Shown here in pieces: positions 22,043-33,387 of a stretch of DNA of 64,000 nucleotides. Under the pieces are notes generated by a model. The model had not been told where the DNA came from. It searched no databases and saw only the letters and a list, made by a program, of their open reading frames with translations. A program made the translations under genes and the position numbers. Every line of letters starts with the position of its first letter. Positions within the stretch are counted from its first letter, which is position 1. Source of the stretch: Allolobophora icterica (taxonomy: Eukaryota; Annelida; Clitellata; Crassiclitellata; Lumbricidae); contig OY744606.1 in NCBI GenBank assembly GCA_963556255.1, forward strand, positions 69,660,670-69,724,669. Direction: 5' to 3'.

Positions 22043-22860
22043 GATTGTTTTATTGATCACCATGTAAGAAAATGCATTTCCAAACAGTCACATAAAATGG
22101 CGCCAATAGGTAAACCCATAAGGAACAGGAGGTTCCGCTACCAGGGTCACCTAGGCCTACTTACATTAATCATACAATCATATAATCATCAATAATTGGT
22201 GACAACAGTATACTAAACAAAATTAAATCAATAAATGCAGCATAAGGTGTAGGCCAATATGAGAATGATGTAGGCCTAGCCTTATTAGTAGCCCTAATCA
22301 TGGTTGGACTATAGTTGCACTTACCTTAGAGGTGGTCAATAATGTTGTGGATGCACGGATCGTTGAAGGATTATTCGGAATGATGTTCGATTCCTGGAAA
22401 CTTCAATCAGCCATTAACAGCCGGCGGATGGACGGTTATTTTTAACTGTAGCTGATCGAGTGACGTCATCGTAACAAACGATAATTCGTCCGCGCAAACG
22501 GAACTTTTGTCAGAGTTCATCGTTTCCTGGACAGTATTTGTTTATTTTTTATCCTCTCTTCAACGACTCCACGGCCTCTGAATAGTTGCCTTGAAGAGCG
22601 CGCTATATATAAATGTCTAGTTGATTGATTGATTGATTGATTGATTGAATGTCATCATTGCCATGATGTAATGTTAACTTCAATGTTAACCTCATTTAAT
22701 CAACACTCGGCAGTAATGGAAAATCTCAAAATTTCTCAGTGGCAATGTAGCTTATCGGTAATATAGATATTTTGGCCATTACTTATTTTAATTCTATCGG
22801 GATATAAGGCCCAATGACACAAGGGCGAATGGCGAAACCGACGACGGATCGGAAAACAGA
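21390..22860. other. Intergenic; simple repeats, no gene
   Basis: A TTATTA/GTTGTTGTTG-rich stretch lies at 21516-21620. (ATCA)n lies at 21993-22041 and (GATT)n at 22620-22647, the latter just after the tail motif GCGCGCTATATATAAATG (22600-22615), so it is probably the 3' end of a retroelement. Confidence 0.5.
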
Positions 22861-22867
22861 AATAGGA

Positions 22868-23085
22868 AAGAAATGTGAGTGTGAATGAATGAATAAGCGA
22901 GTGAATGAGTAAATGAGTGAGAGAATGAGTGAGTGAATGAGCGAGTCAGTGAATGAGCGAGTAGGTGAATGAGCAAACGAGTGAATTAATGAGTAAACGA
23001 GTTATTGAATGAGCGAGTGAGGGAATGTTTGAGGAAATGAGTGAGCCAATGAGTGAATGAGCGAGCGAGTGAGTAAGTGATCTAA
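22868..23085. repeat. Degenerate GAATGAGT / GAGTGAAT array
   Basis: About 220 bp of 4- and 8-bp units (GAAT, GAGT, GAGC) with much substitution. It carries no gene. Confidence 0.85.
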
Positions 23086-23143
23086 GACAGCGGAATGGAA
23101 ACATGAAACAACTAGAATGGAAGAGGGGAACTGGAACAGGGAT

Positions 23144-23340
23144 CATAGACGTAATTTGTTGGGGGGGGGTACGAGGGGTACCCGTACCCCCTTTTTGGAC
23201 TGGGGTACCGTATCCCCACTTTTTGAACAATGCCAGTGAATATTTTATTATTGCGCCTTCCCAGAGATCACAGTCTCAGCCTGCTTCGTGTATGTAGGAA
23301 ATTGGTACCCCCCACTTTTTAGACCAAAGTTACGCCCCTG
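23144..23340 (+). mobile_element. hAT-like MITE, family M2
   Basis: The left end CATAGACGTAATTTG and right end AAAGTTACGCCCCTG lie inside a perfect ACAGGGAT TSD (23136-23143 and 23341-23348). It is strongly similar to 19323-19522, including TTTGGACTGGGGTACCG and GCTTCGTGTATG. Confidence 0.95.
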
Positions 23341-23800
23341 ACAGGGATGGAAGGAGAAAAGAAGTCATGGTCATTTCTATAACAAAATTAAACTTGTCCG
23401 AAACTATTACTATCTGGTCGGAATGGAGCGAAGGAAGAACGGATGGTTCTGACAAGCGAGGGTGCAATCGCAAGAGGGGCAATCGTTATAATTGCAATCG
23501 AATCATGCTTCCGTGTCAACACCACCTAACGCCTGGTGGTCAGAATGGGGTCAAAGGTCATTGAGAACAATTAGCCCGGATCAGTTGCTGCAGTGTGCGG
23601 GTTCGACGTTCGCCGGAGAATGGGAAGGGGTGCAAGGGGAAGATAGCGAGGGCGTCGATCGGACGTTTCGTCTGTGCGCGACGATGTAGATAAAATACCT
23701 GCGGAGGGGGAGGAGCGGTTAGGGTTGGGAAGATAAGCGGCCAGGCATCGATCGCAGGCAAGCAGACGAGAACTGGGAACAGGGGCAGGAAGAGGAGGAG

Positions 23801-24000
23801 NNNNNNNNNNNNNNNNNNNNNNNNNNNNNNNNNNNNNNNNNNNNNNNNNNNNNNNNNNNNNNNNNNNNNNNNNNNNNNNNNNNNNNNNNNNNNNNNNNNN
23901 NNNNNNNNNNNNNNNNNNNNNNNNNNNNNNNNNNNNNNNNNNNNNNNNNNNNNNNNNNNNNNNNNNNNNNNNNNNNNNNNNNNNNNNNNNNNNNNNNNNN
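23801..24000. other. Assembly gap (200 N)
   Basis: Exactly 200 undetermined bases; true length and content unknown. Confidence 0.99.
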
Positions 24001-24465
24001 GCTACTTGGAGATATCTAGATCCAGCTGGAGTGGGAGAGCGAACGGAGCGCCATTAATATTTATGAAAAATTACGAGAATTAGTCGCCGGTCGGATTCAT
24101 CACCTCCATCGCCCGTAGGCCTACTACGCGTCGACCGTCTCGCAATCTCGATCGCCGATATCCTTACGCCTACTTAAGACCAGCTCTGCCATCTCCCGTC
24201 TGTAGGGTGGTGGTGGTGGTGGTGGTGGTTGGGTAGGGTCTTGTACGGGCGGGGTGTTTTTTGGGGTCTACGGGAGGTGACATCAAGGGCCACACACAGC
24301 TGCTAGACTCTTCAGTGGCTGTGCAGCTGCTACTGCTGCAGAGAAGGAGGGCGATGTGGAGGGATGCGGTCCGGGATGCAAAAGAGATGCCTATCTATCT
24401 CTCGATCGAAGCACGCAGATAAGCTGCTGCCTGCTGGTGCCGTACCCTAAGATGATGAGCTAATG

Positions 24466-24598
24466 ATGATGATGAGATGATGACTACGACGACGACGACG
24501 ATGATGACGACGACGACGGTGATGATGACTATGACGATGATGATGATGATGATGACGACGACGATGACGATGGCGATGACGATGACGATGACGATGAC

Positions 24599-24660
<62 letters not shown>

Positions 24661-24665
24661 CGATG
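24466..24665. repeat. GAT/GAC trinucleotide array
   Basis: Imperfect (GAC/GAT)n at the left becomes a pure (GAT)n run at about 24600-24660. It sits next to the 3' part of the LINE fragment. Confidence 0.95.
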
Positions 24666-24679
24666 GTTATACCTCTGAA

Positions 24680-25880
24680 TGGCATGATTTCACATCGCAT
24701 GACCAAGTTGACATTCCCAGAAAATGGAGGCGACCCGGTAAACAATGCGTTGCGAGAGTGGTAACCAGTCTTGTTGTCCTCGAGACCAAGGTCTTGGTCT
24801 CGAGTGCACTCGAGTTCGTTTTTTAAAGTCTTGGTCTTGAGACCAAAGGTCTTGGTCTTGGTCTTGAGGTTCAAGGTCTTGGTCTTGGTCTTGGTCTTGA
24901 GGTTCAAAGTCTTGGTCTTGGTTTTGCAAGACCAAGACCAAGACTTTTGTCAATATGAACAGTCATTAATTTTAACAAACGGCAAGAATTTTAAAAATTT
25001 ATCCAATAATTACTCATACAGTTATTGCTTTGATATTTGCACGGTGTGAATGAGGCTTCACTGTTGTTTTGGACAATTATTTTGACTTCCGGTTATTTAC
25101 CATGGAATGATTTCAAAACAGACTCATGATTAATTTGTACATTTACATCCGGTTCTTGAAAAGCTGCTTTGTGTGCAAGCGATTTCAGCACTTGTAGACC
25201 GTGTTTTTTCACATGGCAGAATTTTTATGAGGCCCCACAGGTCACGTCTTGGTCAGAAAATTCTGAGCAAATTGGTTTTTATAAAATTCAACAGGCTGTT
25301 GGAATAACATTTCGCATGAAGGACTTTTGTAAATACGAATTCGGAATTCTCTGCAGTCTCCATTTATAGTTGTTTTGCTTGAATAAAGGAAAAAACTCAT
25401 GTTTTCATTAAAATAACGAGTAGTCCGACTGGACAATTTTTTTTAAGGAATAGCAGTCTGGATACGACGGTGATTTTTTTGGGTCTTGGTCTCGGTCTTG
25501 GTCTTGAGGTTCAAGGTCTTGGTCTTGGTCTTGAGGTTCAAGGTCTTGGTCTTGGTCTTGGTCTTGAGGTTCAAGGTCTTGGTCTTGGTCTTGAGGTCCA
25601 AGGTCTTGGTCTTGGTCTTGAGGTTTAAGGTCTTGACAACAAGACTGGTGGTAACCAGTGGAGGACATTTCGCATGTATTCAGAGACATGGCCGAATTTA
25701 GGAATGCGCCCGAAGAAGCGCGCAGCGGAACGCAGTACGCGTTCAAGGCACTTCAGTCGAGTGAGGCGAAGCCCAATATAGAGGGAGCAGCAGTAGTCAA
25801 GCCGACAGGTATTGAATGCATGGACGAGAGTAGCAGCCGATATACAGCTCACATGACATTTAAAAAAACACCAACAATGT
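24680..25880 (-). pseudogene. LINE RT C-terminal fragment split by a hAT-like element
   Basis: Right part, minus strand (25656-25852): CRLDYCCSLYIGL, then SAARFF and KFGHVSEYMRNVLHWLP. Left part (24690-24765): LSQRIVYRVASIFWE. These are adjacent blocks of the same CR1/L2-like C-terminal region and join in frame once the 882-bp insertion and one TSD copy are ignored. The left part then runs into the GAT microsatellite. Confidence 0.92.
24766..25647. mobile_element. 882-bp hAT-like element with GACCAAGACC subterminal repeats
   Basis: The 13-bp TIR CAGTCTTGTTGTC / GACAACAAGACTG is perfect, and the 8-bp TSD GTGGTAAC is perfect (24758-24765, 25648-25655). Both subterminal zones consist of CTTGGTCTTGGTCTTGAGGT-like tandem units: about 150 bp on the left and 160 bp on the right. 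The middle (24950-25470) has no transposase, so it is non-autonomous. Confidence 0.96.
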
Positions 25881-25884
25881 TATA

Positions 25885-26700
25885 ATTTTTTTAGGCCCCT
25901 GCGGATTGTGAGGCTCTAAGATATTGTTTTTTTTAGCTTATAAGTAAATCCGGCACTGTAGATGCATATCATCATATGACTTTCTGTATATCGCCGTTTA
26001 ATAACTTCTTCAAATATACTGGTAAAAAAGTTTAATTTTTAAATGCAAACATATTTAGAAATGTATATTATTCAAAACACACTAAGACGCTGTGCCAGCC
26101 GACAGCGCATTGGTATGTTATCGTGATCATAATCTTGAGGTTCCTGCGGTACAAAACCAAGGAAGCTAACGTAAAAGCCCGAGGCCTGTCGAGAAAGTTA
26201 GGTGCAAAGTCGAACACTGAAACTTCGCTTATAGATAAAAAATGAAGGTCGCTAGAAGATGAGAAGTTGTGGCGCTGTAGAACCTAAACGGCCGCATTGT
26301 AGATAGGCCACAAGAAAAGTTAAAGAACATAGCCTATTAGAATTCTAAGAAACTGAAGAAAGGCGAAACTTGTAGAATTGGGATATTTTTAGATGGTTTA
26401 GAACTGTAAATTCGCGCATGTAGATCTTTTACTTTTAATTAATTGCTCATCCTTTTGTTAACCCAGTTGGTGTGTTTAGGCCTATATTCTATGCTGACTA
26501 AGGTGGAACCCCGGCCGACGCCCGCGTTGTAAACCACTGACGTTGACGATGAAAAGTACTGTCGAATTTGAACGGTTGATTTAGGCCCTAATTAATTTTA
26601 CTTTTGTGGATTGAAGATAGTGTACGTCAGATCCCAAAATAGTGTTTTCTGACACAATGTGTGCAGTTGACTTGACATTGTCGAGTGTACAGTCGACTTA
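25885..26700. other. Intergenic; nothing recognised
   Basis: AT-rich, with no supported ORF, repeat array or TIR. Confidence 0.5.
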
Positions 26701-26710
26701 GGCCTATCTG

Positions 26711-26856
26711 CAGTGGTGTAGTGGGGCGGGAACGCGGGGGAACGCCGTTCCCGCACTTTTTTCCATACTTACCTACCAAAGATTGCACTTTTTGCTACAG
26801 TTGCTACTTCAATTTCCAGGCGTTCCCCCACTTCATTTTTTAGGACTACACCACTG
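26711..26856. mobile_element. hAT-like MITE, family M7
   Basis: The ends CAGTGGTGTAG and CTACACCACTG are a perfect 11-bp TIR; the CCTATCTG TSD is exact (26703-26710, 26857-26864). The element is 146 bp with GGAACGC...GGCGTTCC subterminal inverted repeats. Confidence 0.96.
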
Positions 26857-26864
26857 CCTATCTG

Positions 26865-27600
26865 TGGTGTGCAGTGCGTATAGCATACATGAATTTTTGA
26901 GATTATCTTAGGCCCTAAGTCAAGTACACACAATTTCGTTCGAATACCTAAAATTTTATTTACCAGTTGAAGTAGGCCTACAGTTTGGCAGTTTGAGGAA
27001 GAGTGTGCAATTGACATTTCTGATTACGTTAGGCACTAATGTGCGTCATCTCGAGTTAATGCTGCGCTACTGATTGGGCAAACATGCAATTCGCTGCTCG
27101 ATTGATTGAAAACTTTGGACACTTGACAACACGTACCCCAATCTGGAGGCCGTGTCGATGATCTAATCTGGCCTAATCTAATCTCCTCCTAATTAACCTT
27201 TGCTAATCTAAAACCAATCAACTACTTCAAACCCAATTTATTGCTATCTAATATATCACAGTGACATATTTCTCATAATTTAATCTTGTCAATTGGCCAC
27301 GGCTATGCCTATAATAGGCAATAAAAAATTATTATGGCATCAAAAGGTCATCAATTCGAAAAACGTGAATATTTCAGCAGTAGTTAGCCTAATGTTTACT
27401 AAGACTGTGCCAGATGTAATGAGACTGATATAGGAGGTGTCAATGTCCTCTGCGTGACGAAACATACTTAACTGCTGGCCAACCACAGTATGTAAACTTA
27501 ATCCTGATTCCTCGAGGCTTATCGCTATTCAACGATTTCATCCGATTGTCGTTTATTCTCTTCGTTTTCTTGTCAAACCTAAAACTAGATTTTGGAAGTC
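26865..27600. other. Intergenic; nothing recognised
   Basis: A run of CTAATCTAATCT-like sequence lies at 27165-27230. No gene is seen. Confidence 0.45.
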
Positions 27601-27604
27601 TCTC

Positions 27605-27819
27605 CATGGGCGGCGATCATGGGGGTCGAGGGGGACAAGACCCCGCCTTTAACAGTGGGGGGGGGACACGCCATGCATCGGACCCCCCATTTTGAAGAAA
27701 CACCAAAAAAAGTCATCAAATTTTTTAAACCTTTTTTTGACCAGATCAGTTCAAAACTCTTTTGACCAGATCAGTTAAACAATGTCCCTCTCACCTGTCA
27801 AACAACATCGCCGCCACTG
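27605..27819 (+). mobile_element. hAT-like MITE, family M1, third copy
   Basis: Ends CATGGGCGGCGATC and ATCGCCGCCACTG. The internal CAAGACCCCG, ATGCATCGGACCCCCC and GACCAGATCAGTTCAAAACT match 7925-8180 (opposite strand). The flanks do not match, so the TSD has been lost or the edges have changed. Confidence 0.88.
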
Positions 27820-28002
27820 AGGCATATATCTGTCGTTCTGCTCAGTCGCTTATTATTCAGTTCTAAACTCAAGGCTAATCTTTTTCAGCTTTCTCATCCA
27901 CCGGAAGCTACCTCACGATCTGTCTTAGTGTACTGATCTCCCGGATATTGACTTGGCTACGGCTTGGCTTTGGTTTGCCATCTTCCGAATTAGGTTTAGT
28001 CG

Positions 28003-28110
28003 GGGGAACCAGCTTATTCACAGGCGCTTAGTCAAAACAAAATCGATAGGCAGGTGGGTCAAAATCTGTTCCAGGTCAAGATCGAAAGGGTCAGGCAGGC
28101 AGACGGCTGA
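28003..28110 (+). repeat. Dispersed repeat R1, copy 2
   Basis: Collinear with 8381-8500 (GGGGGAACCAGCTTATT, GCGCTTAGTCAAAACAAAA, CAGGTCAAGATC, CAGGCAGACGGCT). Confidence 0.65.
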
Positions 28111-28469
28111 GACATTGTTCTTACAGGCGACGAATACCTTCGAAATCGGAACACTGCTATGTCACACGCACGCATCCTTTCAAATAAGCAATCAAACCAC
28201 AGTAGACTACTACAGAACGATGGCTAGACTAATAACGTGTGTCAAATATATATGCCTATGACTTAGGGTCTGTATATAGGTCTATAGGCCTATCTAGGAC
28301 CAGAGGGCATCAACAACCACCCCTGATATCTGTGGCCACAATCTTGTGCTCTGATCTTATAAGTAAATTGACAAACCATTTAATCTTCATGATAATGCTG
28401 ATCATGATCCGATGGTCGGAGGACCTATTCTGATGCGGCGGTCGACGGGTGACTGGCACGAAACACAAT

Positions 28470-28720
28470 GGAGACACCGTCCCCTCGCCCTTTATCAGAT
28501 CAAAGCGGTCAGCGTATCTATTAGAAATGCTTATCGCAAATTTAAATTATTTCTTAGTATCTTCGCATTTTTAATCAGATAAAAGCGCGAGCGATAACTG
28601 TGGTTGATTTACAGTGACCGGCTGTCGCTGGCACAATGGGTCGTTTCGTCGACAAGGCCTATTGTTGAGTAGGCCTTGGTCTTGAGTTATCGGTCACTGC
28701 ACGCGATAAGAGTCTAATAT
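28470..28720. promoter_or_regulatory. GATA-core-rich flank upstream of the FOG-like gene
   Basis: Six GATAA/TTATC cores occur at 28492, 28531, 28577, 28592, 28687 and 28705 (last one GATAAG). The segment is 0.75-1 kb upstream of the presumed start codon. Motif presence is direct; a promoter/enhancer role is inferred. The zone 28900-29460 is rich in CpG and could hold the promoter and 5' UTR. Confidence 0.4.
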
Positions 28721-29469
28721 CCTGGTCTTAGATGTTGCACCGATTAGATTAGACGAGCGATTCAAACAGCGATCTGTGTCAGACAAAGACGTTGAGTCAC
28801 TTGAGTCAACCACGGGTCCAAGCTCTAACTGCCCTCCCACGGGTAGGATACGCCAATCGACGGGGGAAGATAAATGGTGGTTTTTGCCGCCGACGGCTTT
28901 CCATAGAGCATGGCGCGCGAGCAGCGAAAAGCAACAATCACACCAGGATAGTATTACGGCAAAACTTTAAGTTGGCACTCGTGTTTTAGTTCGTGTTTTC
29001 GGTAAGGAAAATGTCATACCAGTTTAGTACTCCATGCACGCCTATGATACGTTTAAATCTTACGCAACCCGATGTTATATACCAGCTGAAGCGCATCTCC
29101 CTGATAGGTCGCGCGGCATGCGAGACCGCAGCTAATCTGGGTCAAGTCGTGAACTGCGCCTAATAGCTTCGCGTTCGTATGAGAAAGTATCGAGCGCGAG
29201 AAGACGCCGGACGTCTGTCGCGTGCGAGGGATCTCCGGGGTAGGATACAGACACAGTAGGACAGAGATTCATCTCCAAAGTACAGAAACAAGTAGAAACA
29301 CGTCTTTATATATTAGGAGAGAAAGCGTGCGTATCGGGGAGAAAGAGACCCTGGCAAGAGGCGCTTTGCCAAGCAGCCGGTCGGACAGGCAGCCAGAGAC
29401 AGAGGGCTTTGGTTGGTGTCAGCTGTCTCCGCTGAATTTCTTCTTGTTCTGAATACTTGACGTTTGAAG

Positions 29470-29509
29470 ATGTCACGACGGAAGCAGTTGCATCCGAAGC
29501 CGATTAAAG
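29470..29509 (+). CDS. ZFPM: FOG/ZFPM-like cofactor, first coding exon (NuRD-binding motif)
   Basis: FOG proteins bind GATA factors and bring in the NuRD complex through an N-terminal motif that contacts RBBP4/7. The exon encodes MSRRKQLHPKPIK plus one base, then a consensus donor GTAAGA. A (A at -3) precedes the ATG. MSRRKQ begins FOG, SALL, BCL11 and ZNF423/521 proteins; the P-x-x-I-K spacing is closest to FOG, and the PR-like domain in the later exons supports FOG over the others. The exon leaves phase 1, which is exactly what the exon at 56759 needs (codon completed as Asp). No other ATG-proximal exon is seen. The zinc fingers are not in the window, so the FOG assignment rests on N-terminal evidence only. 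Confidence 0.72.
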
Positions 29510-30853
29510 GTAAGACACTTTGCACAAAGTTTACATCATGCTAGAGTTACCGACTCTGGAGAACCCAATACCGGGACAGCTTTGCAAACCACTAGGCCTA
29601 TCGTAGCCAGACTCTTGAAACCCAGCTACCGTACGTATACGAAATTGGCAACTTTCCTGGCAGTCCCCTATGACATCAATCTCGGCTTCTTCCGGAAGTG
29701 AAAGAAACTACATAAAACGATGTTTAACAGACTATCCTCTATCAAAACCAGTGTTCAGATTTATACTGACAAAAGCTTTTACTGTTTAACGAAACTTGAT
29801 GTAAAAACGAAAAAATTCTCTGGGGCCTACAGTACGTATTACTGTACGATGTTATGTTTTGTTTTAACAATTCTATTTTTCGGGTATATGCATGAAATTT
29901 CTCAGAGGATAACATGGAAATTATTAATGACGGGCAGTTAATTTGGCTTCCAATGATTTATTTCCAAGGTGATTCCTGGCTTAATTTTTTCCACAGTTGG
30001 CTCATCCAGCTGAAAGTTCTTTGACAAGATGCATTAGAAATAGGAATTGACATTATAAACCAAACTAACTTCATTGCGCACTGTGAAGAAATTCCCACCA
30101 TTTTATATCAAATATGAGTTAAAGCTGTCCTGTGTTTCTTGGAGAATACAGAATTGTTGTGAGGCTTTTCTAGATCTATATTAAAAAAATTAAATTTCTG
30201 CAGTGCTGAATGTGCCTATATTGCTTTGATTCTTTCCTTTTGTATAAGAAGAAATATGACAGTATAACACTGAGATGTAAGATTTATTTTTTAAGTTTCA
30301 AAATTTAATAATTATGATAATAATAAATAATGTATTATAAAATAATGACAAAAGTAATAATAAGTCAAAAGCTGATTCCAGGAGACTTCAGAAGATAGTT
30401 TGCAACCCTAATTATGTTCAGTGCATTGTAGTGCAAGGCATTGCATTGAAACACCAGATAGGCTTTGGAGTGTTGGGCTCTATTACCAATTGTTCTTTGC
30501 TAGTTTACTGGCATCACTCAGATTTGATTACCAGCCACAGCATACGAGTGTAATCTCTTCCACTATGAACTTAACTGAGCAGCTATGGGTTACGTCCCTG
30601 CTATTGGCTAAAAGTGATTGGGTTAGTCATAAAGTGGAAGCCTGGAAAGAAGGTTGGAGTACGCCGCCCAAGTCACTGGATAGGATTTGAACTTGGAACC
30701 TGAGCTGATGGTACCTGCCTCACGAAGTTCGTTTTTAGCTAAGCACGTGTGAATAAGCTTGTTCTTCTATTTGACTTTTTGGGCACTCGCTGAATTTAAA
30801 GATTGTGATGGAAACACAAAGAGGGACATGACACCAGAATAGGTCATTCAGAT

Positions 30854-31053
30854 CAAGGCCGTAGCTAGGAGGGGGGGTGTTTTTGGTGTTTAAACACCCC
30901 CCGAAATTAAATAATGTAAAATTAAATAATGCATTTACTAACTACAAATTCCTTGGTCGGTTGATTCGGTTGCATGTCGGCTTGCTCAATGACAAGAAAA
31001 CACCCCCCAAAACAGAAAACACCCCCCGAAACAAAATCCTGGCTACGGCCCTG
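30854..31053. mobile_element. hAT-like MITE, family M8
   Basis: The ends CAAGGCCGTAGCTAGGA and TCCTGGCTACGGCCCTG match at 15 of 17 positions; the TSD ATTCAGAT is perfect (30846-30853, 31054-31061). An AAACACCCCCC motif recurs three times inside. Confidence 0.96.
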
Positions 31054-31329
31054 ATTCAGATTGAAGAAGTGACAGTGCTAGACAGATACTGAAGATGAAG
31101 TTGGAAGCAATGTGAATTAGCCACGTTGTCTGAAGCTATGGTCCGTTTGGGTAAACCATGGTGGACCATGATCTTTATATTGATGAAAGACAGACCAAAA
31201 CCGCCAAAATTTGGAGATACTCCTGCGTTAACTGGCAGATGTTTTATTTTGAATGTAGCCCTAAATATGCAGATGAAGACTTCCAAAAATAATGTGACTA
31301 GTTTTTGAAAGAAAAGACTTCTATATCGA

Positions 31330-31581
31330 CTTTGATATATATATATAAATATATATATATATGTATATATATATGTATGTATATATGTATGTATATGTAT
31401 ATATATATATGTGTGTGTGTGCGTGCGTAGGCATAGACTCTGCGGGGAGCTTGGCACGTGCCCCCAATAATTGAGATGGACTGTACAAACAATGCAATAA
31501 GTGTATGATAAATAACCAAATGCCCCCAATATTTTGGACAAGTTTACGCCAGTGTGTGTGTGTTTGTGTGTGTGGGTGTGT

Positions 31582-31663
<82 letters not shown>

Positions 31664-31720
31664 GTGTGTGTAGGTGTGTGTGTGTGTGTAGGTGTGTGTG
31701 TGTGTGTGTGTGTGTGTTGG
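31330..31720. repeat. (AT)n/(TATG)n and long (GT)n microsatellites
   Basis: AT and TATG/TGTG repeats at 31333-31426, then (TG)n with GGTG interruptions at 31552-31716. The 125 bp between them (TGCCCCCAAT on both sides of an inverted arrangement, with GTTTACGCCAGTG at the right) may be a degraded MITE. Confidence 0.9.
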
Positions 31721-32221
31721 AATTGTTGAGAATTAATATGATTTAATTCAAACACTTGTTTTGCAAGCAGAAGTCAGTAAAGCAAGTGTGAGGTACAGAG
31801 AGTACAGAAGACTAACCTGTAGGGGCCAAGGCAGAGTTATGCATAGATCAGAGTAAAAGGGTTAATTGGTCTCGGAAAGTGCTTTCAAGGCAGATAGCAG
31901 GTTGTGATTTTTGTGTCAGTTGATTCCATATACAAGGGAAATACCTAGGGCTTTGGAAAGTGTTATCTATTCTGCAGATCTCATCCCTGTATTCAGCCTG
32001 ACCTATTCATTGCCTTAATACAATCTAGTCAAGAAGTTAATTGATGTCGGCTTATTTTTATCCTTTAGCTGCATCAGGTTTCTCTGGCTTCACGATCAGC
32101 CATCAGCCATCAGTAATGGTTCCTGGAATATAAGTTTGCGGGTGCTGAAGAAATGCAATGCTTACAGTTACGCTTGGAAGTGATTTGCAAGAAAGCTATA
32201 AACTTGTACAAAAGTGCTTAA

Positions 32222-32283
32222 CCCTTTAACGACAAGAGGGATTAGTTTTCCATGTGTTTTAGCACACGCTCGTTGTTAAAGTG
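32222..32283. mobile_element. 62-bp piggyBac-like mini-MITE flanked by TTAA
   Basis: CCCTTTAACGAC at the left pairs imperfectly with GTTGTTAAAGTG at the right, and TTAA abuts both ends (32218-32221, 32284-32287). TTAA flanks plus a CCC/CAC terminus are piggyBac hallmarks. It is too small to encode anything and could also be a chance foldback. Confidence 0.6.
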
Positions 32284-32732
32284 TTAAACTTGTCTCTGCG
32301 ACTGCTTTTTTGGGCGCTGTAGAAATCTCTCGAGATTGCAATGTACTGGGAGTTGAAATCTAAACAGATTTCCTGCATTGACCCAGCTTTCACCCGAGTG
32401 GCAAAAATATGACGGGTCTGACCCTGATGTTCTGTGGTTATCAGTCAATTTCCTAAACCAGCGATAAGCTAGTGATGGCTGATAAGCTTTTCTAGATTGT
32501 ATGTCTGAGGCTTGGCTGGATGTTAGGTTGACAGTTTAAAAACTTGCATGTTCTGTGATTGTTTGCTGATGTTTTCTGTGTACCTTCCGGCTGAGTTTAT
32601 GAAGGAGAAGATTTGATGAAAGCAGGGCATGATTTTTGTGGGATGGTGGTGAAAAATCTACCCTTACTAGTTCATACTAATCCCCCATTGAGATGTATTT
32701 TCTCAATTGTTGCTTCACATAGGCCTTCCTTG

Positions 32733-32902
32733 CAGGGGCGTCTATCCCCCTAAGTCATTGGAGCAACTTCCTCTTCCCCCTCTTCTTCCCTTCTCCCCTT
32801 CCTCCTCCCCCCCTAAAATTGTGGCACACACACTGACAGATCTTCCCTCTGTTTCTTGAATGGAGCATTTGCTGCACGGTTTCTATGGTGTAGACGCCCC
32901 TG
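32733..32902 (+). mobile_element. hAT-like MITE, family M4
   Basis: The ends CAGGGGCGTCTA and TAGACGCCCCTG are a perfect 12-bp TIR; the CTTCCTTG TSD is exact (32725-32732, 32903-32910). A CT-rich tract (32768-32815) follows the left end. Reverse homologue of 7078-7255. Confidence 0.96.
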
Positions 32903-33064
32903 CTTCCTTGTATTACTTCCAACAAGATATGACAATCAAAGGTGAATGTTTTTTTTATTGTTCTCCTCAGTATTGTTTTTATTGGCTGTTGGTTAATCTT
33001 GTATGTGATCAAGTAAAAGCTTTTGTTGCTCAAAGATGCATAATCTGTAAATTTAAATTTAGAT

Positions 33065-33387
33065 CAGAGTTTCCCATTTGAAGTGTGTTCTGTGGAACCC
33101 TAAGGCTGAGTGAGGGGAAGACTTGGGTTCCGTGAGGAAGTTGTATAAAATGTTGTTTGAATGTGTTGTTGCATTGTATATCAGACTCCGAGGTGAAGAC
33201 AAGGGTTCCTTGTGAAAATGTTATAAAAAATCTACAATCTAATTTTTATGGATTTCTCCCGATCACTGATATAAATTAAACCTTATATCAATGGTCTGCT
33301 CAGAATATGTTTTGTTTTAGATCGGGTTCTGTCAAAAAATTTCAGGTCAAAAGGGTTTCGTAGCCAAAAATAGATTGAGAAGCACAG
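33065..33387. mobile_element. hAT-like element with CAGAGTTTCC / GAGAAGCACAG ends
   Basis: CAGAGTTTCCCATTTGAAG and the right end (reverse complement CTGTGCTTCTCAATC) are diverged TIRs. Flanks ATTTAGAT and GTTTAGTT match at 6 of 8. The subterminal TTCTGTGGAACCC and GGGTTCCGTGAGG blocks are typical of some hAT MITEs. Confidence 0.65.
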
